Source: Cudoniella acicularis (lineage: Eukaryota; Ascomycota; Leotiomycetes; Helotiales; Helotiaceae). Taken from it: 64,000 nucleotides of DNA. A model generated the notes under the pieces. The model worked only from the letters and a program-made list of their open reading frames with translations. It ran no database searches and had not been told where the DNA came from. Shown here piece after piece: positions 35,703-45,749 of this stretch. Within the stretch, counting starts at the first letter, position 1. The number at the start of each line of letters is the position of its first letter. A program made the position numbers and the translations under genes. The stretch spans positions 1-64,000 of the forward strand of contig JAAMPI010000077.1 of assembly GCA_013054445.1 (NCBI GenBank), in the 5' to 3' direction.

Positions 35703-36063
35703 TCAATAGCATCTCCGATGCGCGAACGCCGCACAATTCTCCTCATACTCAGACTTCGATACCATGACATGATCGAATCCCCGTTCCTGAGGCTTGATAC
35801 TCGCACCTTTCCAGGCCAAATTCTGACGGTCCTCGAGAGCTTCAATGATAACCGTTGCGCCTTGCGTGTCGAAATCCTCAATCTCTCTTTTCAATCTATC
35901 CGCCATGCCTTTAAACATTGTCGAGCTGCCGACCTAGATACCTTTCCGTTAGCAATTCATAATGAGAATGCGGTAGTAGGGTGGGGGTGAATCGACGAAC
36001 CAGAACAATATTCCCCCACACCTCACTTCTCATCCCCGGATCACACCTCACGAGCTTTGAAGC
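35703..36063 (-). pseudogene. Actin-family protein, C-terminal remnant
   Basis: Two adjoining exons survive: 36063-36001 and 35933-35703, with a 67-nt intron (GTTCGT..GCTAAC..CTAG). They encode the end of an actin fold: KLVRCDPGMRSEVWGNIVL, VGSSTMFKGMADRLKREI, a diverged middle, VSKSEYEENCAAFAHRRCY and a stop. Order and spacing match the last quarter of actin (NIV-GG-TMF-G motif and C-terminal SKSEYDE..H+KCF), so an actin or actin-related protein is clear, though it is not canonical actin. Upstream of about 36063 the homology ends abruptly in palindromic repeat DNA (TGGCGCCGCTAGCGG). The first three quarters of the protein, including the ATP-binding motifs, are missing from this window. Confidence 0.7.
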
Positions 36064-39000
36064 TGTTCGCCAAGGCTCACTGGCGCCGCTAGCGGCTCCT
36101 GCGGAGCCTTCTAGCTCTACCAGTAAGCCTATTGGCTCACGACGCTTCTAAGCTCGCTGCGGCTGTGTTGACTATCCTATGAGTCCGTAAATCACGTGAT
36201 CTATCCGTAAGTCACGTGAATAGTCCGTAAGCCACGTGAATCGTCCGCAAGCTTAGTCTTATAGACGCGACTTGAATAGCCATTATTAGTGAATAAACAA
36301 TAGCGTAGGTTAGTATTGTCTATAAGCCACTATATCCGTCCGCGGATTTCCCTTGATCTTTCTTTTCTTTTTCTCTTTAGTACTACTTCTAAATAAGCAA
36401 AGTAAGTTATATCTACCCTTTTAGCTCCTTTCTTACGGACTAACTACTGATATTTACGGTCCGTAGCATGTCGTAACCAACTGCTACCGCTGCCGCTGCT
36501 GCCACCTTCGCCGCCGCCGCCCTTACCGCCGCCACCTACGGTACAAGCCCTGCTACTACACCTGCTATACCAATTCTCCCGGCCCTGCCTCCCCTCCCTC
36601 CTCGACCCACCGCCGCCATGGCCTCTCTCGCTAGGCTGGTCCCGGTCCGTTCTGCTGTCTTGCGCCCCGGCCGCACTAGCACCACCACTAGGCCTACAAA
36701 CCTAGAGGTATTACTTGGCTAACTTGTTAGTCAAATTAATAACCCCGAGTGTGCTCACTACACTCGCGGGTCTAGGGTGTGGGTTGCGTGTGTGTCGGTG
36801 GCTGGCTTCTTTAGTGGAAGCTATGCTAACTGCCACTATAGTAGTGAAGGAGCTCGCTACTCTCTTCGTAAGTGATACTTTTGAATATCTCTTCTTGATT
36901 TTCGGACCGTGACTAACCTTTACGGACTCTAGGCGTCGCTGCCCCTACTGCCCCTGCCGCCCCTGCTGCCCGCCGGCCCTCTCGCCCCTCTCGCCCCTCT
37001 CGTCGGCTTCGGCAGGTCGCGCCTGTCCGTCGTATAGTTGACCGGGTCGCTCCCGGTAGAGTCTAAGTCGGTAAGTGATGTTTAAATCCTTTACGGGCTA
37101 TCCTGACCCTTTATAGTCGTCCCCTATCGCCGTACCCCTACCGCCCGCGCCCGCGCCCTCGCCCGGCTCTACTAAGAGCTGGCTAAGCTTTATACCGAGG
37201 AAGCCGAAGAGTTAGAGGAAGGAGAGAGGAGATTTTAGGATAGGCTAGAGAGTNAAGAGGCGGAGGAAGAAGAAGAAGAGGAGGAGGAGGGGGGGGAGGA
37301 GGAAGAAGAGAAGAGAGGCCTAGTAGAGGCGAGCTCTAAGTTTTAAAACCTATTAAAGGTCTCTTAGATAGAGGTATATAATTAATTATAGGCTAAGAAT
37401 AAAAAGCTATTACTTATAGAATAACTATCCCTATAATTAAAGGTTAAAACATAACTTATAGGTTATTATAGACATCTAGAGCTATTTATAGATTAGTACC
37501 TAGGCCGCTACTTATCTAATCTTGTCTATAAACTCCTAATAGATCCTTAGACTATTTATAAGATAAATCTTATAATATTTCTAGTTAAACTATATTAATA
37601 GTCTTATTAGACTTAGATAATAGAAGTATATATAAGCTATCTATAAACAATACCCTTAAGACTATAATATAAAACTAATTATAAGAAAAAACTAATATTT
37701 ATAAATTAATCTTTACTTTCTTAAATAATTATCTTTATAACTTATTTATCGTTATTATAAAGTAAAGACGAACTAAAAACTATTTATAGGTTAAGATAAA
37801 TATTAGATTTTTCTTTTTAGACGAAAGCCTAATCTATAAGATCGTCTATAATTACCTATTAAAGTCTTCTTCTATTAAACGACCCTTGATATAGTGTTTT
37901 TATAAGCTTATAATTATTATATAAGACCTATTATATAGACCTTTCTTTAGATAGAGGTTCTATAAGAATATTATAAGTATACTAACTTTAAGCGTTAGCT
38001 TTAATAGAAAGAGAAAAGATAGATTAATACTTTATAAATGTTTTATAGGTAGTTCTTTAATATCCCCTCTCTTATCTAGATCTATAGAATAGATCGAATA
38101 AAACGTCTATAAAGGACTTAGGAAAGAGCTTAAGATAATATAATTTAGCTCTATAACTAACTAATTTAGAATAGAAAAGATAACTCGACCTTTAAAAGTA
38201 GTTAGATCTATTATAGACTATAAGAGTATTTCTAGGGAATAGATCTTATAGATTAAGTTAAGAACGTCTTATATCTATAAAATATATATAAGAAGTTTAA
38301 TCAGGCTATAAAGCTTAAAGGTAAACGATAAGCTACTAATCTATTATATAAAGGCTTAATCTTAAGGACTAGTTATATTATAGACCTATATATTCGTCTA
38401 TAAGTAGAGTCGATTAAGTCAAGGCTAGACGAACAACTATTAAAGGTATATCTTTATGATTTCGGCCTATAAGCCTTAAAAGATAACTGGTAAGATCTAA
38501 ATAAAGTCGCTTCTAAAAAGGAACAGAACCTTCTTAAAAAAGAAGCTTGTCTAAAACAGACTATAAGTCGATAAAGAGATAGTAGACGACCTTAAAACAG
38601 TATTTATATTATATAAGTACCTCGTCCTAGATAATTAGGTTAACTTTATATAGCTTAGCTATAAGTAGACTTAACTTTAAAATCGAGCTTATAGACGTCT
38701 TGTTTAGGTTAATAGGAATCTTAAACTACGAATATAAGGTCTATTTATTAGGTAGAAGGAGGGCTATAATCCCGGTCGAGGTAATATAGAGAACCCTTTT
38801 CCCTTAGCTATAAAAGTAATAATAGAGCGTCTAGTAGAAGAAGGTCTTCCCTGTCCCCCCTAGACCTTAGAGATAGAAGTAGGCTATTTATAGATCGTTC
38901 GTAACCTGTTATATAATTGTCTAAAAATACGCTTCCTAATCGACGTTTAACTAGCTCTATATATTATTTATAATCTATTAACTAATTATTTAACTATCTT

Positions 39001-39591
39001 ACTAGATAATAGATTCTTTAATATTAGATTAATTAAAGGTGTTTTTAGATAAAGAGATGTCTATAAGAGACCGTTACTAATCTATAAGGCCTTAAGTAAT
39101 TAACTATAGCCTATAATTATAGTATAGGTTAGCGAGAGCTAAGGGGAAAGAGATAGGCGTAATCGAGAGCTAGTACTAGAGATTATTATAAAAGGACTCG
39201 TAATAGTAGTTCTAGATCTTTAAAGGGTCTATAATTAGCTACTAGTAGAGGCCTATTAGAAAGAGCGTCTATAAACTACGCCTAAGAGTAAAGAGAATCG
39301 TCTTATTAAAATAGTAATACTATTTATAATTATCTTCGGCTAGGCTATAGGTAATATAAGCCGTTTAGTATATAGGATAATAGATATTATCTATAAAGTA
39401 GAGCTCGTTAAAGGACTATAGACCCTAGATAGTCGTAAGAAAGAGCTATAGATAGTATCGCTTACCTAAAACAGGATTATAGTAATATATATAGCCGATC
39501 GTTACGTCTTCTAACTATTAACGTCTCTTTTATATATAGGTCTTAGGTTTTTATATAAAGTAGGCTAGAAACTCTAAGTAGACGTACTTAT
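36064..39591 (+). mobile_element. RIP-mutated transposon remnant
   Basis: About 3.5 kb of repeat-like DNA. The left part (36475-37250) still shows a coding strand in forward orientation: an Ala/Pro-rich start, then a Cys-rich segment (PECAHYTRGSRVW, GSYANCHYSSEGARYSL) of the DUF3716-like type common in fungal elements, then Pro/Arg repeats and an acidic run. From about 37340 the DNA is very rich in TpA and almost free of CpA. In the best frame, stops are TAA or TAG exactly where CAA or CAG (Gln) would be expected, which is C-to-T change at CpA as left by RIP. One base at 37253 is N. No reverse transcriptase, integrase or transposase motif could be recovered, so the class is uncertain (LTR retroelement is favoured by the LTR on its right). 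Confidence 0.75.
36184..36250. repeat. 20-bp tandem repeat with CACGTG boxes
   Basis: Three units of TCCGTAAGTCACGTGAATAG-type sequence start at 36184, 36204 and 36224, with a decayed fourth start (TCCGCAAG) at 36244. Each full unit carries the palindrome CACGTG (the first as TCACGTGA). They lie in the left end of the transposon remnant, where a promoter would be expected. Confidence 0.75.
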
Positions 39592-39800
39592 TGTCACAGA
39601 CCTGGTTTGACGCGTCCCCCTTACTTGACGCGTCCCCCTTATCTGACGCGTCCCCGACGCGTCCCCCTTGTCACGTGTCCTGGTCTGTACTAGACTCACC
39701 TCCTATATATAAGGCCCCTTCGGGGCCACCTCTCTTCTTCTCTCCTTAGCTTAGTTTCTTCGTGAATATAGTACCTTCTTGCAAATACGTCCTACGTGAC
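39592..39800 (+). mobile_element. Long terminal repeat (solo or right-hand copy)
   Basis: The segment starts TGTCAC and ends GTGAC, the inverted ends typical of Ty3/gypsy LTRs. Inside are four GACGCGTCCCC repeats (39608-39669), a TATA element (TATATATAAGG, 39704-39714) and the hairpin GGCCCC-TTC-GGGGCC (39713-39727), in the order U3 promoter then R. Flanking 5-mers differ (CTTAT and GTCAG), so no target duplication is present. No second copy occurs in the window, so it is a solo LTR or the end of a broken element. Its right end lies inside RTC5. Confidence 0.65.
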
Positions 39801-41572
39801 GTCAGGGCTTCTGCTTCTCTCTCTTCCCAGGCCCATCGCTGTCGTTGTTGTTCAGCTTCTGCATCGCCACCACAACCCCATACTTCCAGACTCTCAATCT
39901 CGAATCGATCCTGGAAATCATTCCGCCTCGTCTGGCTATTGTGAAATGCTCCCCCGCCCATTGTGTAATTATGTGTAAAGACGCCAAATTCGAAGGAAGA
40001 ATCAAGCATTAGCGAAACAGCGCCGAGATTCACATGTGCTGATAGGCCGGCGGTTTGTTTAGCTTTCGGATGAGGACAGCCAAAGGAGATGCCGGAGTGT
40101 GAAGAGGGCGGTTTGGTGAACGACACATAATCTGTGTTTATAGTCGAGGCATGAAATACTTCATGAACGGGCTCGAGCTGGAAAAGGAGGGTATCAGAAT
40201 CCCCAAAGCATTCCTTGTGTGTCTGACGCCACGGTTGCGCTACGTATACGCCGAAAACTACATGCTCGGATTTGCTACTGTCGGGAAAGCGCTTTGGATG
40301 GAGGGTATCGGTAAACGCGCGTTCTTGGCCGCCTGTTGGAGGGTCTGATATCCTATTCCCTGATACCAAAAGTATGGTCGGTGCTCTCCAATTGAAGACT
40401 CTTGTCTCGAAGCTTCCAAGGGAGAATCCAGCATCACCACCAGAGTAAAGAAGACGCAGGCGTCTGAAAAGAGTTTCTCCAGGGATGAAGAATGATAGCT
40501 GGGACAACACATTTAAATCTAGAATTTCTCCCGTTTGTGGGAGGAGTGGTTGGTCCACCTGCGGATCAATAACCGGTGGAGCCTTTGATCCATCCTTTCG
40601 TTTTGTGAAGTCGATGTTCTTTGAAAATAGAAAATGCTCAAATAGCGGATTAAAGCCGTTGAAGAGAAATGGGAATGAGATGGGTATCACTGTATTAAAT
40701 TGATGTATTTTGACTCCAGGAAACTTTTCCACATTCACAAATGCCGCAAGAATATTGTCCGCCGTCCTGCGAAGACCTTCCAGATTCTCGCCAGAGAGCC
40801 TCTCCGCATGTCGTGCAAGACTTTCTTGGGAATTTAAAGGGGCTATAAGGAGGAGAAGCATGATGAGCTTTTTGAGGTTATCGGACGGTATAGAAGCTTG
40901 CGCGATGGGAGCATCTCCGTGTCTGAAGACCTCAATTGCATCAAGAGACTCTAGAGCCGCTAGAGCCAGATCGTCATCGTCTTCCTCGTCCTCGTCATTT
41001 GTAGCGGCATCAACCGCAAAGCCCTGGGCATGGCTCCTCGGAGCCTCTGCTTCGGTCACAGACGCCTTGTCTCCACTATCATCCTCTGATTCCTTTTGGT
41101 GCTCTTTCCTGTCGAAGACTGCCAAGCTTCGGAATAACAGCTTTGTTCGATCTCGATGCCCTTTCTTCAGCACCCGCTGATATCTCTCTGTCATTATCAC
41201 GACCACCATTATCATCTGTTCGAAACCTAGCACGACTGGCGCGTCCTGACCGAAAGGAAACGCGCCTAGGTATGAAGCCATCTGGAAGACAACTGAAGAC
41301 ACGCCGATGATATCCGGAATCTCAAGGAAGCGAGCGATGGTGTCTTCTTTGACGTACGCGATGTGGTCCTGGTGCTCGGCGAGGCTTTTGAAGACATCTT
41401 GGAAGGAGTAGAGTTCAAGGGGGGTAAAGCAACGTTTGGCAAACTTGAGAGCCTAAATCGAGTGATTAGCACTGCGGGACTTTCGGCGGCGGGGCAAGCT
41501 TCAACATACCAGCTCATGGCTCAGCTGCTCCGTCGTAACATGCTTGCTTTCGCCGGACTGGCCTTGTCCCAT
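39746..41572 (-). CDS. RTC5: RTC5-like TLDc-domain protein with LTR-derived tail
   Basis: Exon 1 (41572-41510, MGQGQSGESKHVTTEQ..) joins through a 57-nt intron (GTATGT..ATTTAG) to exon 2 (41452-39746), giving 589 residues. The N-terminal helical region (FAKRCFTPLELYSFQDVF) and the C-terminal TLDc domain (TILLVSGN, FGVYVAQPW, CFGDSDTLLFQLEP, ISFGCPHPKAKQ, DSSFEFGVFTHNY) identify the restriction-of-telomere-capping 5 family. In yeast, RTC5 acts at the vacuole, where TLDc proteins regulate V-ATPase. Homology holds to WEEREAEA; the last about 17 residues (TSRRTYLQEGTIFTKK..) read through the end of the LTR, so the native C-terminus is lost. The core domain is complete, so the protein may still work. 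Confidence 0.85.
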
Positions 41573-42322
41573 GATGAGCGGATCTCGGGATCAAAGACAT
41601 AGAAACCCAAGTCCAGCTTGAGTGCAGGTTGCTTGGAGTTGCTGAACGTGGAAGTCTGGGAACAATGAATTCAAAGGCAGCATCTCCAGCTCCTCGCTCC
41701 TGGCCCCGCCAAAATTTAGGCGGGTCTTCAAGGCTTCAAGGGCCGGGTGCCGGGTGCCGGGCCACGACAAGACCACGGCGACATGGACTGTCAAGTGTTC
41801 TTCATTATTCTTCTAAAGAACTTCCTTCTCAAATATTCGAAGGGAGCGTTCCCATCACCCACCATCTATCGCCCGCAGCCTCGCGCCAGCAAAACTTCTC
41901 AGCTTGTGTACAAGTACAAGTAAGGTTACCTGAATCTTCTGATATCCTTATGGTACTCTCGTTCAAGAGATTCGAGGGATTAATCGACTCCAGTTGACCC
42001 TAGAGATTCACCACGCCCCTTTTTTCGTGGTATCATAACCTGTGCGACACCGCTTCCTTCGAGGTAGCTGGCCCAGCTTAGCACACAAGTTGCTCGTGTT
42101 ACCTAGGTAGGCTGTGCTCCTGCAGTCCCGTGGACGTTGAAGTTTTGAACATGCCCTCATAGAAAAGGCTTTCGACAGGACCTTCGAACAACCGAAATTT
42201 TTTGAAGACTTGTGGTTGATTTAAGAACCGCCTTTGGCTTTCTCTCGTCTAGGAAATACCAAGCCATCGTTCTTGCCTGCGACGCCTTTGCGTCAACAAG
42301 AGTTCATCCGTTCTAAGGCAAA
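41573..42322. other. Intergenic, no supported gene
   Basis: This is the shared upstream region of RTC5 (minus) and the unknown gene at 42323 (plus). A GCCGGGT triplet repeat lies near 41741-41763. No exon is recognised. Confidence 0.55.
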
Positions 42323-44495
42323 ATGGTGAGTAAGGCTTCGTTGCAGGCTTTTCACTTTGTTTTTTTTTCTGCATCCACATGCATGAGATAGGCAGTGAGG
42401 CTTACTTCGCCTCGTCCAGCCTGTCAAATTTGCGCAGGCATACTTTTGGGAGTGTGTGAGTGGACAGTTTTGGCGTGCTCTTGCTCTTGCTCTTGCTAAA
42501 TGTTCTTAGTGTCAATGTGGGATTTCAAACATGAGTGTTCTTACGGAAGAATGCATTGAGTGTGGTCATGAACGTTGTGGGGATTGCCCCGGACACTGGG
42601 AAAAGAGCCATAAGAACGATAGAAACTTAACGGGAGAGAACCCTGAAGAACTTACGAAGCCACTTCAAGTCCACGGGGTTTAAGAGGCCACATTTCTGTG
42701 TTCAAGGTGAGGCTCTCGACATATTCCGACACGATCTATCGTAATCTAATATAGCTTCAGATTTCAGCTTCTGAGTAGGTAGAGATTTATATCTGTCGGT
42801 GGATGACAGTTTTCCATGGAAGCCACTCGATCATACAATGGTCATTACAGGCAATTCGCCTTCCTGTGGAGGCCAGCTTTTGGGCAGAGACAAAAAAGAC
42901 TGTACCGTAATGAGAACCGGAAGTATGTGGAGCAAGGCCACGATCTCAACAACCCCGAGGGCAACCAAACTATGGCCCATCAAAGCTCGGGTTCTCATAT
43001 TGCCACTTCAGAAATGATCCAAAGATTCATTAACAATCGATGCTCTGGTGATATTGATCGACATTTACATCGCAAAACCCAGATTAGCAGCTTTCTTGGG
43101 GCTAATGATAATCTTGATATCAACATCTTAAGGAGTACACAGACGTTCATTGTGTTGGAACCCAAGGCACTTCTGGAGGATCGGAATAACGAGTGTGTTA
43201 CTAGGACTCACTTATCTGGCAACTGTCGACCGTCCCAAGGGCCACTTAACGCTCGGCAGCTATATGAGCAACTGTCCCAAGAGGTATGCCTTATATTAAG
43301 ATTGAAGTATCAAAGGCTAAAACTACATAGCGATTTCCTCAGTCTCCAAATGTCATTTCGGCCGAGCGAAGACTGGTGTAGTCAAGCCTTAATGCTCTTA
43401 TTGTATCGCAAAGAAACTTATTCCTTTCTAGATACGTCACCGATCTGGACCGATTTTATGGCCTTGCTATCGTTTTCACGGTATCTAGTTTTCAAGCCGC
43501 ATTTATCCGAGACTTCTTACATCGCTATCTCTCACTTCGTTCGCTTATAGGAGTTGACATTTGGGTAAGCTCACACAACATGTTTTAGACACTCTGTTCA
43601 CAAATATAGTCTCCATCAACAACGGGATACTGTACTTTTTCTCTAGAATTCCACTTGCCATGCTATGCTTGGCGCCGTTCGGCATTCATGGTGGTGGACT
43701 CCAGAAAGCGAGAAGATGGTAATCCGCTTCGGCGATCTGAAGAAGTGATTCCCCTTGAAACGAAAGCATCATCGGCATCAGCAGGTCAATGGAGTGACTT
43801 CATTTATGAAACTCAAATCTCAGTCCTGGTCACAGGTCTGGATGATTGGGTCTGGTCTGCTTACTGTTTTGCCGATGTCTACTTTAAAGGCAAAACACAC
43901 AGTGAGACGGTCGAGCATTATTCAAGCCTAGTCCCTCCAGTGGATCCTCACTCTTGTGGCAAGTATCTCTCGGACCCCCCAATTTGGACTCCCAGACATT
44001 ATTATTTGAGGACTCTTTCATGCCGCATGGATCAAGTCAAGCAGGAATGGAACAATTCCGTCTCTCGATTAGTGCATCAAATTGAGCCATATGTTGCAAC
44101 ACCAATACCTTTTCAAGTAGACATTGCTTACTGTCAAGTAGATGTATTCATTTACCCGCGAGGATACCGATGTTCGCAATATGGGTGACTTGCTTATGAC
44201 ACAAGAGAAGGGCTTCAAATGGACCATTCGAGTTCTTCGTCAATTCAATTACCTTTTGTCGAAGACAATCGACGCTTGGGACAACTTTAATAATGGCGAA
44301 ATTCGCTACTTCTATAAACCCCATTCGGATGAATTGGCAGATCCCGCGTGGATCCCGTACCTTGCAGCCATTGACAAAGACGTCACCGAGCTACGAGATC
44401 TCCGAAATACTCTGCAATATCAGACTGAATTGTTCGAGAATATGACAAACAGCGTGAGTGATGATAGTCCCCTCGAAATAGACTTAATAGAATGA
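42323..44495 (+). CDS. Fungal-specific unknown protein with Cys-rich leader
   Basis: The well-supported part runs 42816-43283, 43331-43377, 43432-43564, 43610-44092 and 44142-44495 (four introns of 45-54 nt, all in phase, 494 residues). Conserved-looking blocks are ARQLYEQLSQE, AERRLVYVTDLDRFYGLAIV, SLIGVDIW, SLEFHLPCYAWRRS, YETQISVLVTGLDDWVWSAY, and a C-terminal helix LRDLRNTLQYQTELFENM. I recall this order from fungal hypothetical proteins whose C-terminus resembles the coiled coil of CorA-like transporters; here it stops before any membrane span. Upstream, ATG 42323 is followed at once by a 184-nt intron and an exon 42510-42683 with a zinc-ribbon-like cluster (CQCGISN, CIECGHERCGDC). That exon is probably the gene's first part. 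The junction to 42816 could not be fixed. Confidence 0.55.
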
Positions 44496-45077
44496 GGTGT
44501 AACGAACCAATCTGTACTTGTGTCCCAGAGGTCTAGGTAACTATCTAAACTGGGCTTTCATGTTTTTTGTCAATGCGCACTTGCTAGTCGAGTCTGTGTC
44601 CTTTGAAGTACCAGTTGCATGTTTTTGAAGCAGAAGAAAACACTCTACTACGAAATATCTTCTAACTAGCCTTCTTAGCTTATTACCCATGCTCAGCACG
44701 CCGAAACTATTATCGCTAGACTACAAAGTGAATTCATTCAAGCGCTCACAATCATCACAATTGTTTGTTCCCGTTTCCTATCCCTCCGTTTGATATTTGA
44801 TTTCTTTGCCCCAAACTCCCCTTAGGCATACTTAATATATTCTCATTTCAAATCTTTAAATTGTATTTAAAAAGTGCCTTTCAGTGGCCTTTAAATTAAG
44901 TGATAATGGGGGCCATACTTCAAGGCAGACTTGGCTGATTAAACCTCACTTATTCCCACTTTTTATGCTTGGCAATCTACTCTCTCATCATTTCTAGAAA
45001 GCCGCCTACGGAAATTCATTCTAACCTATACAAAAAAGCTATATCTTCCACCATCCTTAGCATCAACAATCTTCAGC
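44496..45077. other. Intergenic, nothing seen
   Basis: AT-rich spacer between two plus-strand genes with no recognisable element. Confidence 0.5.
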
Positions 45078-45371
45078 ATGCAAACCATTATTCCCAATTC
45101 AGCAACCATAAAACACTGGGTCTACCTCCTCGCCTCCCTTTTCGTCGCGACAATAATTCTCGTCTTCAATCTTGTCCGACTCAAGGCCGTCTGGGAGATT
45201 CTTCGAATTTCAAATGAGCGGTTCTGGGGCTGGGTTTATCGAGTTGTCTTCGAAAAGTCGTCCAGGCGGAGAGAGGTGGGGGCTGAGAATGAAGATAACG
45301 ATGATGAAATCGAGCTGGAAGAGCTGGATGATGATGAGATAAGGACATCGCATGAGAGTGGGGAGGTTTGA
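45078..45371 (+). CDS. Small single-pass membrane protein, unknown
   Basis: An uninterrupted frame of 97 residues starts at ATG 45078. Residues about 13-34 (VYLLASLFVATIILVFNLVR) form one clear membrane helix. They are followed by an aromatic/basic stretch (ERFWGWVYRVVFEKSSRRR) and a strongly acidic tail (EDNDDEIELEELDDDE). The charge pattern predicts a short lumenal or outer N-terminus and a cytosolic acidic tail. No family is recognised. It stands just upstream of, and codirectional with, the HET-AAA gene. It could be a genuine orphan gene or a chance frame; hydrophobic patterning and composition favour the former. Confidence 0.45.
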   Translation: MQTIIPNSATIKHWVYLLASLFVATIILVFNLVRLKAVWEILRISNERFWGWVYRVVFEKSSRRREVGAENEDNDDEIELEELDDDEIRTSHESGEV

Positions 45372-45749
45372 CGATAAATCATCGTTTTGGAACTTGTTGG
45401 CTAACATGGCTCCTTCACCAAAACTGCATATAAATGAGATATTATCAGAAAGAAACTAAACTTTGGGGGCCAACAGCTATCCAGGGTGGATTAGCTTCGA
45501 TGCATTGAGCCTTTCGCTTGCTACGAGGTTATAAGTAGTCACTGGTGTGCTGAATCTCGTGCGATCGTAACGTTGTTGCCAATTGAGGGGGCCAAAAACG
45601 TGATCTGTTCCTCGTCAGCCAATTGATTAGAAAGTCCCTGCTGAGCCCCACCCCTACCTAAGTATCTGAGGAGGAACAACCCCAGTGTGCGTAGCTTCAG
45701 CCTCTCCAAAACAACTATCACCAACTCAAGAGTCCGACTTTAGTTGAGC
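45372..45749. other. Short intergenic region, promoter of the HET-AAA gene
   Basis: There is no coding signal on the plus strand. It probably carries the promoter of the gene starting at 45750, though no clear TATA element is seen. Confidence 0.4.

Noticed and set aside
36064..39591. Search for reverse transcriptase, integrase or transposase motifs
   Set aside because: The DNA is too mutated; no catalytic motif could be read with confidence, so no element class is claimed.
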